37,414 bases of DNA from an uncultured Erysipelotrichaceae bacterium (GCA_903789495.1 CAIFEQ010000021.1:1-37414), one strand, 5' to 3'. Positions 8,057 through 15,803 are shown, counted from the stretch's first letter. Notes: generated by a model from the sequence alone, not told the origin. Numbers and translations: made by a program.

Positions 8057-8740
8057 ATGAGCAAAGACCACAGAACAGAAGAAGAGTTCGGCGCCAGCTG
8101 TTTCTTCGCCGGGGAATTCCGGGAATACCGGGATCTGTTTGCCAGCCGCTGCCCGCCGCCCATGAAGATGCTCAAGGGGCAGTGCCCCTGCCGGCGCGGG
8201 GTCACATCCGGCTGGATGTACTATCTCTGCAGCGGGATGATGAAGGTCTACTGCGTCAACCCGCAGGGGAATGACCGCATCGTCGCCTTTCTGAAAGACG
8301 ATACGATCTTCGGCCTGGATTGTCTGGAAAAGGAACAGACGTCGGTCATGACAATAGAGTGCCTGACCGACTGCTGGATCATGCCCTTCCAGAGCGATAC
8401 GCTGAAGGAGATGGTCCGGGAAAATGCGGACCTGGGCCTGCTGGTGCTGTCCTATTACTGCAAGGTGACGCGCCAGCTCTGCCAGGATGCGGAAAATCTG
8501 AGCATCCATGATGTTTCCGTGCGGCTGATCAATTTCCTGCTCAAGAACTGGCGGGCGGAAGAGAATGCCTATGTCCGCCTGAGTCAGGAAGATCTGGCCT
8601 CGGCCATCAGCTGTTCCCGCTCCGGCGTGGCCCGCGTGCTGAAGAAGCTGAAGGACAGCGGTGCGATTGAGATGGAAGGCATCGGCTTCCGCATCGTCGA
8701 TCCCGAAAAGCTGATTGCCCTGCGGGATGCCTCTCTGTGA
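8057..8740 (+). CDS. Crp/Fnr-family transcription regulator, cysteine-rich
   Basis: A 227-residue regulator with an N-terminal cyclic-nucleotide-binding-type beta barrel (about residues 20-135), a connecting long helix, and a C-terminal Crp-type helix-turn-helix around LSQEDLASAISCSRSGVARVLKKL. The sensor region has several cysteines, including SRCPPP and GQCPCRRG, plus later ECLTDCW. Fnr-type proteins use such cysteines for an oxygen-sensitive cluster, but the exact Fnr spacing is not met, so redox sensing is a possibility only. The start is uncertain: the ATG at 8057 fits the domain boundary but has GAAGG only one base upstream, while earlier in-frame ATGs at 7982, 8009 and 8015 have no ribosome site. 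It is divergent from the flavin oxidoreductase, which it may control. Confidence 0.87.
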   Translation: MSKDHRTEEEFGASCFFAGEFREYRDLFASRCPPPMKMLKGQCPCRRGVTSGWMYYLCSGMMKVYCVNPQGNDRIVAFLKDDTIFGLDCLEKEQTSVMTIECLTDCWIMPFQSDTLKEMVRENADLGLLVLSYYCKVTRQLCQDAENLSIHDVSVRLINFLLKNWRAEENAYVRLSQEDLASAISCSRSGVARVLKKLKDSGAIEMEGIGFRIVDPEKLIALRDASL

Positions 8741-8760
8741 ACATCCGGGCAGGACGGTCA

Positions 8761-8797
8761 CGGCAGGAAGCGTGCTTTTCTGCCGGTGTTTTCTCTT
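8761..8797 (+). terminator. Probable terminator after Crp/Fnr-like gene
   Basis: CGGCAG (8761-8766) pairs with CTGCCG (8780-8785), with an inner AAGC/GCTT stem and small bulges, followed by the T-rich GTGTTTTCTCTTT. Confidence 0.55.
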
Positions 8798-8825
8798 TGT
8801 GCCGTCTGAGCAGCCATGGTATAAC
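8797..8825 (+). promoter_or_regulatory. Promoter of racemase gene
   Basis: TTGTGC (8797-8802), a 17-base spacer, and TATAAC (8820-8825) preceded by TG as an extended -10. The start codon follows 23 bases later, leaving room for a normal leader. Confidence 0.6.
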
Positions 8826-8848
8826 AGCTTCAGAGAGGCAGAGAAACC

Positions 8849-9541
8849 ATGAAAACAATCGGACTGATCGGCGGGATGAGCTGGGAAAGCACCGTCCCCT
8901 ACTATCAGGTCATCAACGAGACCGTGAAAGAAAAGCTTGGCGGTCTTCACTCCGCGCAGTGCATCCTCTACAGTGTCGACTTTGCGGAAATCGAGGCATG
9001 CCAGGCCAGCGGCGACTGGGACCGGAGTGCCGTGATCCTGGGCCAGGCAGCCATGGCTCTGGAAAAGGCCGGTGCCGACTTCATCGTCATCTGCACCAAC
9101 GCCATGCACAAGGTCGCCCCGCAGATCCAGGCCCAGATCCATATTCCGATTCTGCACATCGCCGAGATGACCGCTCTGGAACTGGAGAAAGCCGGCATCC
9201 AGACTGTCGGTCTGCTGGGCACGAAGTACACCATGTCCCAGGACTTCTACAAGAAGGTTCTGGTCGACCGCGGCATCCAGGTTCTGGTCCCGCCGGAGAG
9301 CGAGATGGAAACCGTCAACACGATCATCTATGACGAACTGTGCCTGGGCATCATCAAAGACTCCTCCCGGCAGACCTATCTGCGCATCATGGGGGAACTG
9401 GCTGCCCGGGGTGCCCAGGGCATCATCGAGGGCTGCACGGAGATCGGTCTGCTGGTGAAGCAGAGCGACACGAAGATTCCCCTGTTTGACACCACCCTGA
9501 TCCACGCCCGCAGTGCCGCGCTCAGGGCACTGGAAGACTGA
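8849..9541 (+). CDS. Aspartate/glutamate racemase family protein
   Basis: A 230-residue cytoplasmic enzyme of the cofactor-independent Asp/Glu racemase superfamily. The N-terminal IGLIGGMSWEST pattern and the two catalytic cysteine motifs are intact: ICTNAMH with Cys82 and EGCTEIGLL with Cys196. The pair acts as opposed acid and base to invert the alpha carbon. The length is normal for the aspartate racemase (YgeA/RacX-like) branch, which is broader in substrate than cell-wall glutamate racemase. A weak GAGAGGCAG site precedes the ATG. It has its own promoter and a strong terminator, so it is transcribed alone. The neighbouring dehydrogenase and reductase suggest a role in amino acid use, by context only. 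Confidence 0.88.
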   Translation: MKTIGLIGGMSWESTVPYYQVINETVKEKLGGLHSAQCILYSVDFAEIEACQASGDWDRSAVILGQAAMALEKAGADFIVICTNAMHKVAPQIQAQIHIPILHIAEMTALELEKAGIQTVGLLGTKYTMSQDFYKKVLVDRGIQVLVPPESEMETVNTIIYDELCLGIIKDSSRQTYLRIMGELAARGAQGIIEGCTEIGLLVKQSDTKIPLFDTTLIHARSAALRALED

Positions 9542-9548
9542 ACCGCAG

Positions 9549-9577
9549 CGCCATCGGAACTTCCGGTGGCGTTTTTT
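9549..9577 (+). terminator. Rho-independent terminator after racemase gene
   Basis: A 10-bp stem with one G-T pair (CGCCATCGGA with TCCGGTGGCG) and a three-base loop is followed by six T residues. Confidence 0.9.
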
Positions 9578-9593
9578 CTGCCGCAGGAAAATA

Positions 9594-9619
9594 CCGTACC
9601 GCTGAAAATCACGGTACGG
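9594..9619. promoter_or_regulatory. Inverted repeat upstream of lipoprotein gene, candidate operator
   Basis: CCGTACCG (9594-9601) and CGGTACGG (9612-9619) are perfect complements with a 10-base spacer. No T run follows, so it is not a terminator. It sits 26 bases upstream of a TATAAT box, a suitable place for a dimeric regulator. Confidence 0.45.
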
Positions 9620-9645
9620 CAGGCAGCAGAAACGGAAAGAAAAGC

Positions 9646-9688
9646 TATAATGAATTCCGTCTGAAAGACAATGCTTCTACCGTATAAT
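9646..9688 (+). promoter_or_regulatory. Two tandem -10 boxes for lipoprotein gene
   Basis: Perfect TATAAT hexamers occur at 9646-9651 and 9683-9688. Neither has a good -35 hexamer at 17 bases, which suggests dependence on an activator, possibly at the upstream inverted repeat. Confidence 0.45.
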
Positions 9689-9762
9689 CTTCCGTTCCGG
9701 ACCGGTCGGATGCAACAGGCAAGAAGACGCAGTTCACCTGGAACAGAAAGGAAGAGTAACAG

Positions 9763-10803
9763 ATGAGAAAATGGCAGACCCTGACAGGGGTTCTCCCGCT
9801 GGCGCTGGTTCTGAGCGCCTGCGGTTCCTCTGCGGAAACTTCTGAAACAGCCTCTTCTGCCCCGTCGGCTTCGTCCGCGGCAGAGACCAGCGCAGCGGCG
9901 CAGACCACAGCGGCAGCTGACCCTGGCGGCCATGGCGGTTCCCTCGACAAATCCTGGGACACCGAACTCACCGCCATGCTGGAGGAAGTCGAAGATCAGT
10001 TTACCCGGGACACCTGGTCCGATGAGGCCAGCGGCCTCTCGGTTCCCTACAACATCTACGTCCCCGACGGCTATACCGGGGATGGCAGCGATCCGATCCT
10101 GTTCTTCATCGGCGATGCGACGACCGTCGGCACCGACATGGCCTGTTCCCTGGAACAGGGCTGGGGCGGCATTGTCTGGGCGACCGACGCCGTACAGGCG
10201 GTACAGGAATGCCTCGTGGTGACCCTGGTCTTCCCGGATGTGGTCATGGATGACAACAGCGGCAGCTATGTCGCCTCCGAATATGCCGAGTTCATGCCGG
10301 ACATCGTCACGTCCATCGCCGAGCGGTATGGCGCGGATACCAGCCGGATCTACGGCACCGGGCAGTCGATGGGGGCCATGACCACCATGTATGTCGCGGC
10401 GCAGAATCCCGATCTGTATGCGGCCGTCCTGATCGTCGACGGACAGTGGGATATCTCCACCCTGCAGGGTCTGGAGGATGTGAGCTTCATCTACATCACC
10501 GCCGGTGGCGATGAGAAGGCCACCACCGGCCAGACCGAGGTTAAGGAGATGTTTGCGGCAGACGATGTCGACTACGCCGAGATCTCTGACCTCGATGCCT
10601 CCCTGCTGGACGATGCGGATACCAAGAGCGAGATCGAGGATGCCGTGGCAGCCATGCTGGATGAAGGCAGTGAGCATAACTTCATCACCTGGACCGCCGG
10701 CAGCGTCCTGACAAACTACGGCGGCAGCGGCAGCGAGCATATAGCTTCCTTCGACTATGCCTATAAGCTCGAATGCGTGCGGGACTGGATCCTGGCCCAC
10801 TGA
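9763..10803 (+). CDS. Secreted lipoprotein alpha/beta-hydrolase (esterase/PHB depolymerase-like)
   Basis: A 346-residue exported enzyme. The signal peptide ends in a lipobox, LSAC, with Cys20 as the acylated residue, so the protein is anchored to the outer face of the membrane. Residues 21-55 form a serine/alanine/threonine-rich flexible linker. The hydrolase domain follows: IYVPDGY near 98-104, the nucleophile elbow GTGQSMG with Ser202, a likely acid at Asp226 or Asp230, and a late histidine at 305 or 326. This arrangement is that of secreted esterases related to feruloyl esterases and polyhydroxybutyrate depolymerases; the substrate is not known. AGGAAG lies before the ATG. It is a single-gene unit between two terminators. 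Confidence 0.85.
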   Translation: MRKWQTLTGVLPLALVLSACGSSAETSETASSAPSASSAAETSAAAQTTAAADPGGHGGSLDKSWDTELTAMLEEVEDQFTRDTWSDEASGLSVPYNIYVPDGYTGDGSDPILFFIGDATTVGTDMACSLEQGWGGIVWATDAVQAVQECLVVTLVFPDVVMDDNSGSYVASEYAEFMPDIVTSIAERYGADTSRIYGTGQSMGAMTTMYVAAQNPDLYAAVLIVDGQWDISTLQGLEDVSFIYITAGGDEKATTGQTEVKEMFAADDVDYAEISDLDASLLDDADTKSEIEDAVAAMLDEGSEHNFITWTAGSVLTNYGGSGSEHIASFDYAYKLECVRDWILAH

Positions 10804-10836
10804 CCGATCCGTCGGCATCTCCATCCGATAAGAAAT

Positions 10837-10866
10837 TCCCCTGCGGCATCTGCTGCGGGGGATTTT
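10837..10866 (+). terminator. Rho-independent terminator after lipoprotein gene
   Basis: An approximately 11-bp stem with two G-T pairs, from TCCCCTGCGGC to GCTGCGGGGGA, is followed by TTTT. Confidence 0.75.
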
Positions 10867-10881
10867 CCGGTCCGGGAGATG

Positions 10882-10912
10882 AAAACAGGAAGCGGGTATT
10901 CCGCCTCCTGTT
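10882..10912 (-). terminator. Terminator of the SPFH operon
   Basis: On the minus strand AACAGGA and TCCTGTT pair, with an inner GCGG/CCGC helix around AATA, and TTTTC follows. The stem overlaps the stop codon of the small membrane protein gene. Confidence 0.65.
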
Positions 10913-11271
10913 CAGAGATTCTTGCAGTCTTCGATCTTACGCTTGACCCCGTTCAGGACCACCCAGCCTTCCGTGGGCTCTTCGTGCACCACGTAGCGCC
11001 GGCCGTATTCCTTCTCGGCTTCCTGCATGGCCTTGTGGTCATGAACATGGCCATACTCCTGCTCGCAGGTCAGATCCTGACTGGCCGGTACCTTGTGTCC
11101 GTCGGATGAGACCGTCACATGCTGGGTGCGGGCCGGTTCTGCCCGGCGGCCGCCCTGTTTCTGTCCGTTCTTCTGCGCCGCCTGGTTTCTCTTACGGACG
11201 GAAGAAGCGATACTGACGATCCAGACGAGAACAAGGATGTAGATGATTCCTGCTACCACTTCAGCGATCAT
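10912..11271 (-). CDS. Small single-pass membrane protein, SPFH partner of unknown function
   Basis: A 119-residue protein with one N-terminal membrane helix (about residues 4-22) and a basic stretch just after it (SVRKRNQAAQKNGQKQGGRR), so the tail should lie in the cytoplasm. The tail is hydrophilic and histidine- and charge-rich, ending in a short possible beta segment (GWVVLNGVKRKIED). I do not recognise a family. Its ATG shares one base with the stop codon of the SPFH gene, so the two are translationally coupled and probably act together. The usual membrane partner of such stomatin-like proteins is NfeD, a multi-helix protein, and this is not one. Confidence 0.75.
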   Translation of the reverse strand: MIAEVVAGIIYILVLVWIVSIASSVRKRNQAAQKNGQKQGGRRAEPARTQHVTVSSDGHKVPASQDLTCEQEYGHVHDHKAMQEAEKEYGRRYVVHEEPTEGWVVLNGVKRKIEDCKNL

Positions 11272-12239
11272 CAGCCCTCCTGACTCGTGCTGTCAGAGAC
11301 GGCTGTTTCCGGAGCAGCCGCCGGGTCCGTCGTCACTTCTTTCAGAGAGGTCGCCAGGGCGGACAGACTGGCAATCTCACTCGGTACGATGATCTTGGTC
11401 GCTCTGCCATTGGCAGCGGACTGGAAGGCTTCATAGCTCTTCAGACGCAGCACGGCTTCGTCTGCACCGGCCTTCTTGATCATCTCAATGCCCTCGGCAT
11501 TGGCTTTCTGAATCTGACGGATGGCTTCGGCCTTACCTTCGGCTTCCTTGATCTCCCGTTCCTTCTCGGCTTCGGCCTTGAGGATCGTGGCGGTCTTTTC
11601 CGCTTCGGCATTCAGGACAGCCGATTCCTTATGCCCTTCGGCTTCCAGAATCATGGACTGCTTCTGTCCTTCAGCGGTCAGAATGGCAGCTCTCTTTTCC
11701 CGTTCTGCCTTCATCTGCTTCTCCATGGCTTCCCGGATGGCGGCAGGCGGCTGAATGTTCTTCAGTTCGACCCGGGTGACCTTGATGCCCCAGGGATCAG
11801 TGGCATAGTCAATGGTCTGCAGCATCTTGGAGTTGATCGATTCCCGGGAAGTCAGGGTGGCATCCAGTTCCATGTCACCGATGATGTTACGCAGGGTCGT
11901 CGCGGTCAGGTTCTCCATGGCCATGATCGGATTCTCCACGCCATAGGCGTACAGTTTCGCATCGACGATCCGGAAGTAGACAACGGAATCAATCATCATG
12001 GTCACATTGTCCTTGGTGATGACCGGCTGCGGGGCAAAGTCGGCGACCTGCTCCTTCAGCAGCACCTTGCGGGCAATGTGCTGGGCAATGGGCACCCGGA
12101 TATGCAGACCGGCACCCCAGGTAGACTGATAGCGGCCCAGCCACTCCACAACGTACTCGTTCTGCTGCGGCACGATGACGATGCAGGAGAGGACAATGAT
12201 GACGACCACGATCAGGATGATTAATAACGGAATGAGCAT
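11271..12239 (-). CDS. SPFH/Band 7 (stomatin/prohibitin-like) membrane protein
   Basis: A 322-residue protein of the stomatin-like family that forms membrane-bound oligomers and organises membrane microdomains. Residues 2-22 are a single hydrophobic anchor. The Band 7 domain follows, including EYVVEWLGRYQSTWGAGLH and the later GIKVTRVELKNIQPP. Residues 165-260 are a long coiled coil of repeated alanine/glutamate/lysine units (ILTAEGQKQSMILEAEG and similar). The C terminus is low-complexity. The ATG at 12239 is chosen over an in-frame start at 12266 because GGAGG lies shortly upstream of it. It is the first gene of a two-gene operon. Bacterial relatives help with membrane stress and protein quality control, which is family knowledge. 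Confidence 0.9.
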   Translation of the reverse strand: MLIPLLIILIVVVIIVLSCIVIVPQQNEYVVEWLGRYQSTWGAGLHIRVPIAQHIARKVLLKEQVADFAPQPVITKDNVTMMIDSVVYFRIVDAKLYAYGVENPIMAMENLTATTLRNIIGDMELDATLTSRESINSKMLQTIDYATDPWGIKVTRVELKNIQPPAAIREAMEKQMKAEREKRAAILTAEGQKQSMILEAEGHKESAVLNAEAEKTATILKAEAEKEREIKEAEGKAEAIRQIQKANAEGIEMIKKAGADEAVLRLKSYEAFQSAANGRATKIIVPSEIASLSALATSLKEVTTDPAAAPETAVSDSTSQEG

Positions 12240-12264
12240 ACGGGATTCCTCCCTCCTTGTCCTC

Positions 12265-12270
12265 ATTGTA
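12265..12270 (-). promoter_or_regulatory. Candidate -10 box of SPFH operon
   Basis: TACAAT on the minus strand, about 25 bases before the SPFH start codon. A TTACAG sequence lies 19 bases further upstream, a weak -35. Confidence 0.35.
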
Positions 12271-12305
12271 TCAATAATGCGCCTGCCTGCTGTAAGAGCT
12301 GCGTT

Positions 12306-12338
12306 AAAAAAAAGGAAAGTTAAGATTCAGAACTTTCC
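12306..12338 (-). terminator. Rho-independent terminator after Nudix gene
   Basis: On the minus strand GGAAAGTT pairs with AACTTTCC around a nine-base loop, followed by eight T residues. The first arm overlaps the last codons of the gene. Confidence 0.9.
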
Positions 12339-12719
12339 CTTCAGCAGGTAGTCTTCCACCAGTTTCCGGTCTGCCGGCAGCCAGTCTACCGTCTCCAGTT
12401 CTTCCGGTTTCAGCCAGAGGGCGGACTCATGTTCCTTCAGCTGCAGGGAACCAGCGGTCAGAGACACGGTAAAACAGTCCATGGACAGATGGAAGGAAGG
12501 ATAGTCCATCTCCAGGGTGCAGATCTGATGTTCACAGCGTACCTGCACGCCCAGTTCTTCCGCCATCTCCCGGACCAGTGCCTCTTCGGCCGTTTCTCCC
12601 GGTTCGACCTTCCCGCCGGGAAATTCCCAGTAATCCTTGAATTCGCCATAGCCCCGCTGAGCGGCATAGATCTTCCCGTCCTGGATCAGGACGGCAGCGG
12701 CCACATGTACCCTGCGCAT
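12327..12719 (-). CDS. MutT-type Nudix hydrolase
   Basis: A 130-residue enzyme carrying a perfect Nudix box: Gly36, Glu42, Arg50-Glu51, Glu54-Glu55 and Gly57 all fall at consensus spacing. The short length, the N-terminal VAAAVLIQDGKIYAAQR and the WEFPGGKVE entry match the MutT/NUDT1 group, which removes oxidised nucleotides such as 8-oxo-dGTP from the pool, though related enzymes act on other nucleotides. It starts six bases after the stop of the large nuclease-helicase gene, with AAGAAGAG in the gap, so both are likely on one transcript that ends at the terminator overlapping its 3' end. Confidence 0.88.
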   Translation of the reverse strand: MRRVHVAAAVLIQDGKIYAAQRGYGEFKDYWEFPGGKVEPGETAEEALVREMAEELGVQVRCEHQICTLEMDYPSFHLSMDCFTVSLTAGSLQLKEHESALWLKPEELETVDWLPADRKLVEDYLLKGKF

Positions 12720-12725
12720 CTCTTC

Positions 12726-15713
12726 TTACTCCGTCAGATACCGGTACAGATTCTCCGGCACGGGGGTATCCAGTTTCCAGAACAGCTCCACGGCCGGCAC
12801 CTGGGTATTCGTCAGCGTGATCTCTTCCGGCTTTCCGGCTGAGCGCATCGTTCCGAGATAATAGAATCCCCTGTAACCGGCATCCTTCTTGTTCTTGCGG
12901 ACAAACAGGTGCACCGCAATGCCCCGCTCTTCTGCATGCAGGAACTGCTGCACATCTTCCGAATCCTCGGTCCGGTTGGACTTGCTGATGGCGATCAGGG
13001 TACGGGAATCCAGGAAGCGGTCTTCATAGCGGATCGTATCCTGAATGTCTGCCGGCTTGTCATAGTTGATGAAGACCGGCAGGGTCTTTGTCCTGGCATT
13101 GTACAGATAGCCGCCGATGTTCTGGGGAACGACCTGTGTTTCCCAGTTCAGCAGCCGGCAGACATCTTCATACGTATACTTCTGATACAGCACCAGATCG
13201 GTATCCCGATAACGCTTCTGATAAACCCGATGCCAGCGGTTCAGACCAAACCGGACCACTTCCTGCATCTGGGCATGGAACGCCTTGTTCTGAAGATCTT
13301 CGGCGAAGGCAGGATCGATCTGCCAGCGCCCGTCTTCTTCCTGCAGGAACCGGCAGGAGGCGTAGGTCTTCCGGCCGGTGCCCCGGGCGAACTGACCGGT
13401 CAGCAGGTTGGTCACGGTATGCCACATCGGCTCATCGATGGTGATGCCATGGCGGATCAGTTCCTGCTGCAGGGCCGATCGGAGATCCGCGGTTTCCGGC
13501 TGCTGCAGCAGGATGCTTAGCAGTTCGAGTTCCTCCAGACGCTTGCCGCTGGCAAACTTGCGGGAGACATAGATCAGCTCCAGTTCCTGATGGGCACTCA
13601 GAGACACCCGATACTCTGGTTCATACTTCCGCAGGAAGGTGTGATAGGAACCCAGACTGTGATTGGCAAAGATATGCAGCACATCAATGGAGCCATAGGT
13701 CTCAAAATCCTGCAGAGAGGGAATCCTGCCGAGCTTGAACTTCAGTTCCTGATAGTTCTCCCGGATCAGCTGCAGCTCATTGAAGTTGGCCTTGTCGATG
13801 GCCTCATAGATCTTCTGCTGGCTGACCGGCGCGAAGTGAATCGTGGAAAACCCGGGGACTATGGTGCTGCCCTCCTGGACGTAGCGGCGCAGGTTATCCT
13901 TGTTGTAGGAACGATCGCCGGACAGGGCAATGGGAATCAGGAAATTGCTCTGATAGTTGCCGATGAAATCCAGGACGACGACAAACTCTTTGTTCTCTGC
14001 CTTGCGCAGTCCCCGGCCCAGCTGCTGGACAAAGACAACCGCCGACTGCGTGGGTCTTAACAGCAGGACCTGATTGATCTCCGGGACATCGACGCCCTCT
14101 GACAGCACGTCAACCGCAAAAATATAATCCAGATATTCACACTGTTCCCGGCTCATATCATCGGGGATGTCCCGGGAGAGTTTCTCCAGGGCAAGCTGCC
14201 GTTCTTCCTCGGGAACACTGCCGCTCAGGACCGCGGTCCGCAGGTGCCGGGCATTGAACTTCTGCGAGAGAATTTCCGCTTCTTTCAGCCGGCTGCAGAA
14301 GACAATTCCCTTCACCCGGGTGCCGCTGGAGCCGTAATAGAACGCATTCTTCAGGATATAGTCCACCCGCTCATCGCTGGTCAGGACCGCCAGATCCCGG
14401 CTGCCCTGATCGCCCGGCAGTTCCTGGACATATTCCGGCAGGCCGAAGTAATGGAACGGACAGAGGTAGTTTTCCTCCATTGCCTGCTGCAGACGGATCT
14501 CATAGACAATGTTGTGATGAAAGGTCTGGTAGATGTCATGACTCTGGGTATCCGGGGTCGCAGTCATGCCCAGCCAGAACTTCGGCCGGAACCAGTCCAT
14601 GATCGTCTGATAGCTGGCGGCGCCGGCATGATGGGCCTCATCGATGACAATGGCATCAAAGTGATCCCGGGCAAAGGCTGTCCGCACCTCTTCCTTGACC
14701 ATCGTCTGCATCGTCGCAAAGACAAAGTCCGCTTCACCGCAGCACTCCAGGTCCCGCTTTCCTTCCCCGCTGAGCAGCTGGTAGTCATACGTACTGCCGT
14801 CTTCCTTCTTCATTCCGAAGATGCGCTGATAGCTCTTCAGGGCCTGCTCGGCAATCAGCTTCCGGTGGACCAGGAACAGCAGTTTCCGGGGCTTCAGAGC
14901 CTGCATGGCAAAGGCCGAGGCATAGGTCTTGCCCGTGCCGGTGGCGGAGATCAGCAGGCCGCGGTCCTGTCCACTGTGGTACAGCTGCAGGACATTCTTT
15001 ACCACTTCCTGCTGCATCGCATTGGGCTTCAGCTTTTCTTCTGTCTTCGGTTCCAGCTTCTGCAGGCGGCTGCGGTACAGCCGCATCTTCTGATAGCCGG
15101 CCTCATAGGTGTCAATGTATTCTTCAAAACGCTTCGTCTGTTTTGCCGTCCAGAGTTCGTCGAACTCCGCCAGCACGCTGCGGACGGTCTGGCCGTCCTG
15201 ATAGCCGATGAACCTGGTATTCCATTCCCGGCTGGTCTTCAGGGCACTGGCCGTCAGGTTGGAAGAACCGATGATCATCCGGTACAGCCTGCCCCGCCGG
15301 AACAGATAACCCTTGGTATGAAAGCCCGCCTGCTCCGGGTGCAGACCCGTGCAGTAAATCCGCAGTTCCACATTGGTCAGAGACTGAAATTTCCGCAGGG
15401 CCTGGGGCTGGCTGAAATACAGGTAGTCCGTCGTCAGGATCCTGCCGGGGATGCCTTTGTCTTCCAGTTCCTTCAGGGTCATGAGCAGCGGTTCCAGGCC
15501 GCCTGAAGTAATGAAAGCCACACTGATCAGGAAACCGTCACAGTGTTCCAGTTCCTCCTCCAGGGCCGGCAGAACCTGCCTTCCCGCCGCCGGATCATTG
15601 GAAATCAGCTCCGGCCGGTAGGCCGGATCCGATTCCGTCTGCTCATTCACAAAGGCCGTCTCGAAGCCCTGCAGGACCTCGGTTCTCTGCCTGTCTGTCT
15701 CTGACTCGTTCAC
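12726..15713 (-). CDS. SauUSI-like PLD nuclease / SF2 helicase with DUF3427-type C-terminus (candidate type IV restriction enzyme)
   Basis: A 995-residue protein with three parts. Residues about 40-200 are a phospholipase D-type nuclease domain, with HTK at 132-134 and GSSNLT at 149-154. Residues about 228-590 are a superfamily 2 helicase, with ATGTGKT (257-263), DEAHH (358-362), GMTATP (382-387) and QQLGRGLR (563-570). The remaining 400 residues fit the DUF3427 region. This order is that of SauUSI of Staphylococcus aureus, which cuts DNA containing modified cytosine, so defence against methylated foreign DNA is the best guess; a repair role is not excluded. The GTG at 15713 is preferred because family members begin near here; the frame stays open to 15785. 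No ribosome site is seen. The Nudix gene follows closely. Confidence 0.85.
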   Translation of the reverse strand: MNESETDRQRTEVLQGFETAFVNEQTESDPAYRPELISNDPAAGRQVLPALEEELEHCDGFLISVAFITSGGLEPLLMTLKELEDKGIPGRILTTDYLYFSQPQALRKFQSLTNVELRIYCTGLHPEQAGFHTKGYLFRRGRLYRMIIGSSNLTASALKTSREWNTRFIGYQDGQTVRSVLAEFDELWTAKQTKRFEEYIDTYEAGYQKMRLYRSRLQKLEPKTEEKLKPNAMQQEVVKNVLQLYHSGQDRGLLISATGTGKTYASAFAMQALKPRKLLFLVHRKLIAEQALKSYQRIFGMKKEDGSTYDYQLLSGEGKRDLECCGEADFVFATMQTMVKEEVRTAFARDHFDAIVIDEAHHAGAASYQTIMDWFRPKFWLGMTATPDTQSHDIYQTFHHNIVYEIRLQQAMEENYLCPFHYFGLPEYVQELPGDQGSRDLAVLTSDERVDYILKNAFYYGSSGTRVKGIVFCSRLKEAEILSQKFNARHLRTAVLSGSVPEEERQLALEKLSRDIPDDMSREQCEYLDYIFAVDVLSEGVDVPEINQVLLLRPTQSAVVFVQQLGRGLRKAENKEFVVVLDFIGNYQSNFLIPIALSGDRSYNKDNLRRYVQEGSTIVPGFSTIHFAPVSQQKIYEAIDKANFNELQLIRENYQELKFKLGRIPSLQDFETYGSIDVLHIFANHSLGSYHTFLRKYEPEYRVSLSAHQELELIYVSRKFASGKRLEELELLSILLQQPETADLRSALQQELIRHGITIDEPMWHTVTNLLTGQFARGTGRKTYASCRFLQEEDGRWQIDPAFAEDLQNKAFHAQMQEVVRFGLNRWHRVYQKRYRDTDLVLYQKYTYEDVCRLLNWETQVVPQNIGGYLYNARTKTLPVFINYDKPADIQDTIRYEDRFLDSRTLIAISKSNRTEDSEDVQQFLHAEERGIAVHLFVRKNKKDAGYRGFYYLGTMRSAGKPEEITLTNTQVPAVELFWKLDTPVPENLYRYLTE

Positions 15714-15719
15714 AGATAC

Positions 15720-15728
15720 AGTGTACCA
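15720..15728 (-). promoter_or_regulatory. Extended -10 element directly before nuclease-helicase gene
   Basis: TGGTACACT on the minus strand ends six bases before the GTG start, so transcription would begin at about the first base of the start codon. No Shine-Dalgarno site is present. Confidence 0.4.
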
Positions 15729-15777
15729 GGCTTTCCCGTTCCGCGGAAAAAGGAAGAAAGACTCTGCACGCCGTTCT

Positions 15778-15803
15778 TGCGACACTCACCGGAACGTGTC
15801 ACA
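15778..15803. promoter_or_regulatory. Imperfect inverted repeat in divergent promoter region
   Basis: TGCGACAC (15778-15785) and GTGTCACA (15796-15803) match at 7 of 8 paired positions across a 10-base spacer. A separate perfect palindrome, TTCCGCGGAA, lies at 15739-15748. Both sit between the divergent nuclease-helicase and acetyltransferase genes and could bind a regulator; no binding protein can be named. Confidence 0.35.

Noticed and set aside
8737-9333. A plus-strand frame overlapping the racemase gene
   Set aside because: The racemase frame has both catalytic cysteines and normal length; the other frame is arginine- and glycine-rich noise.
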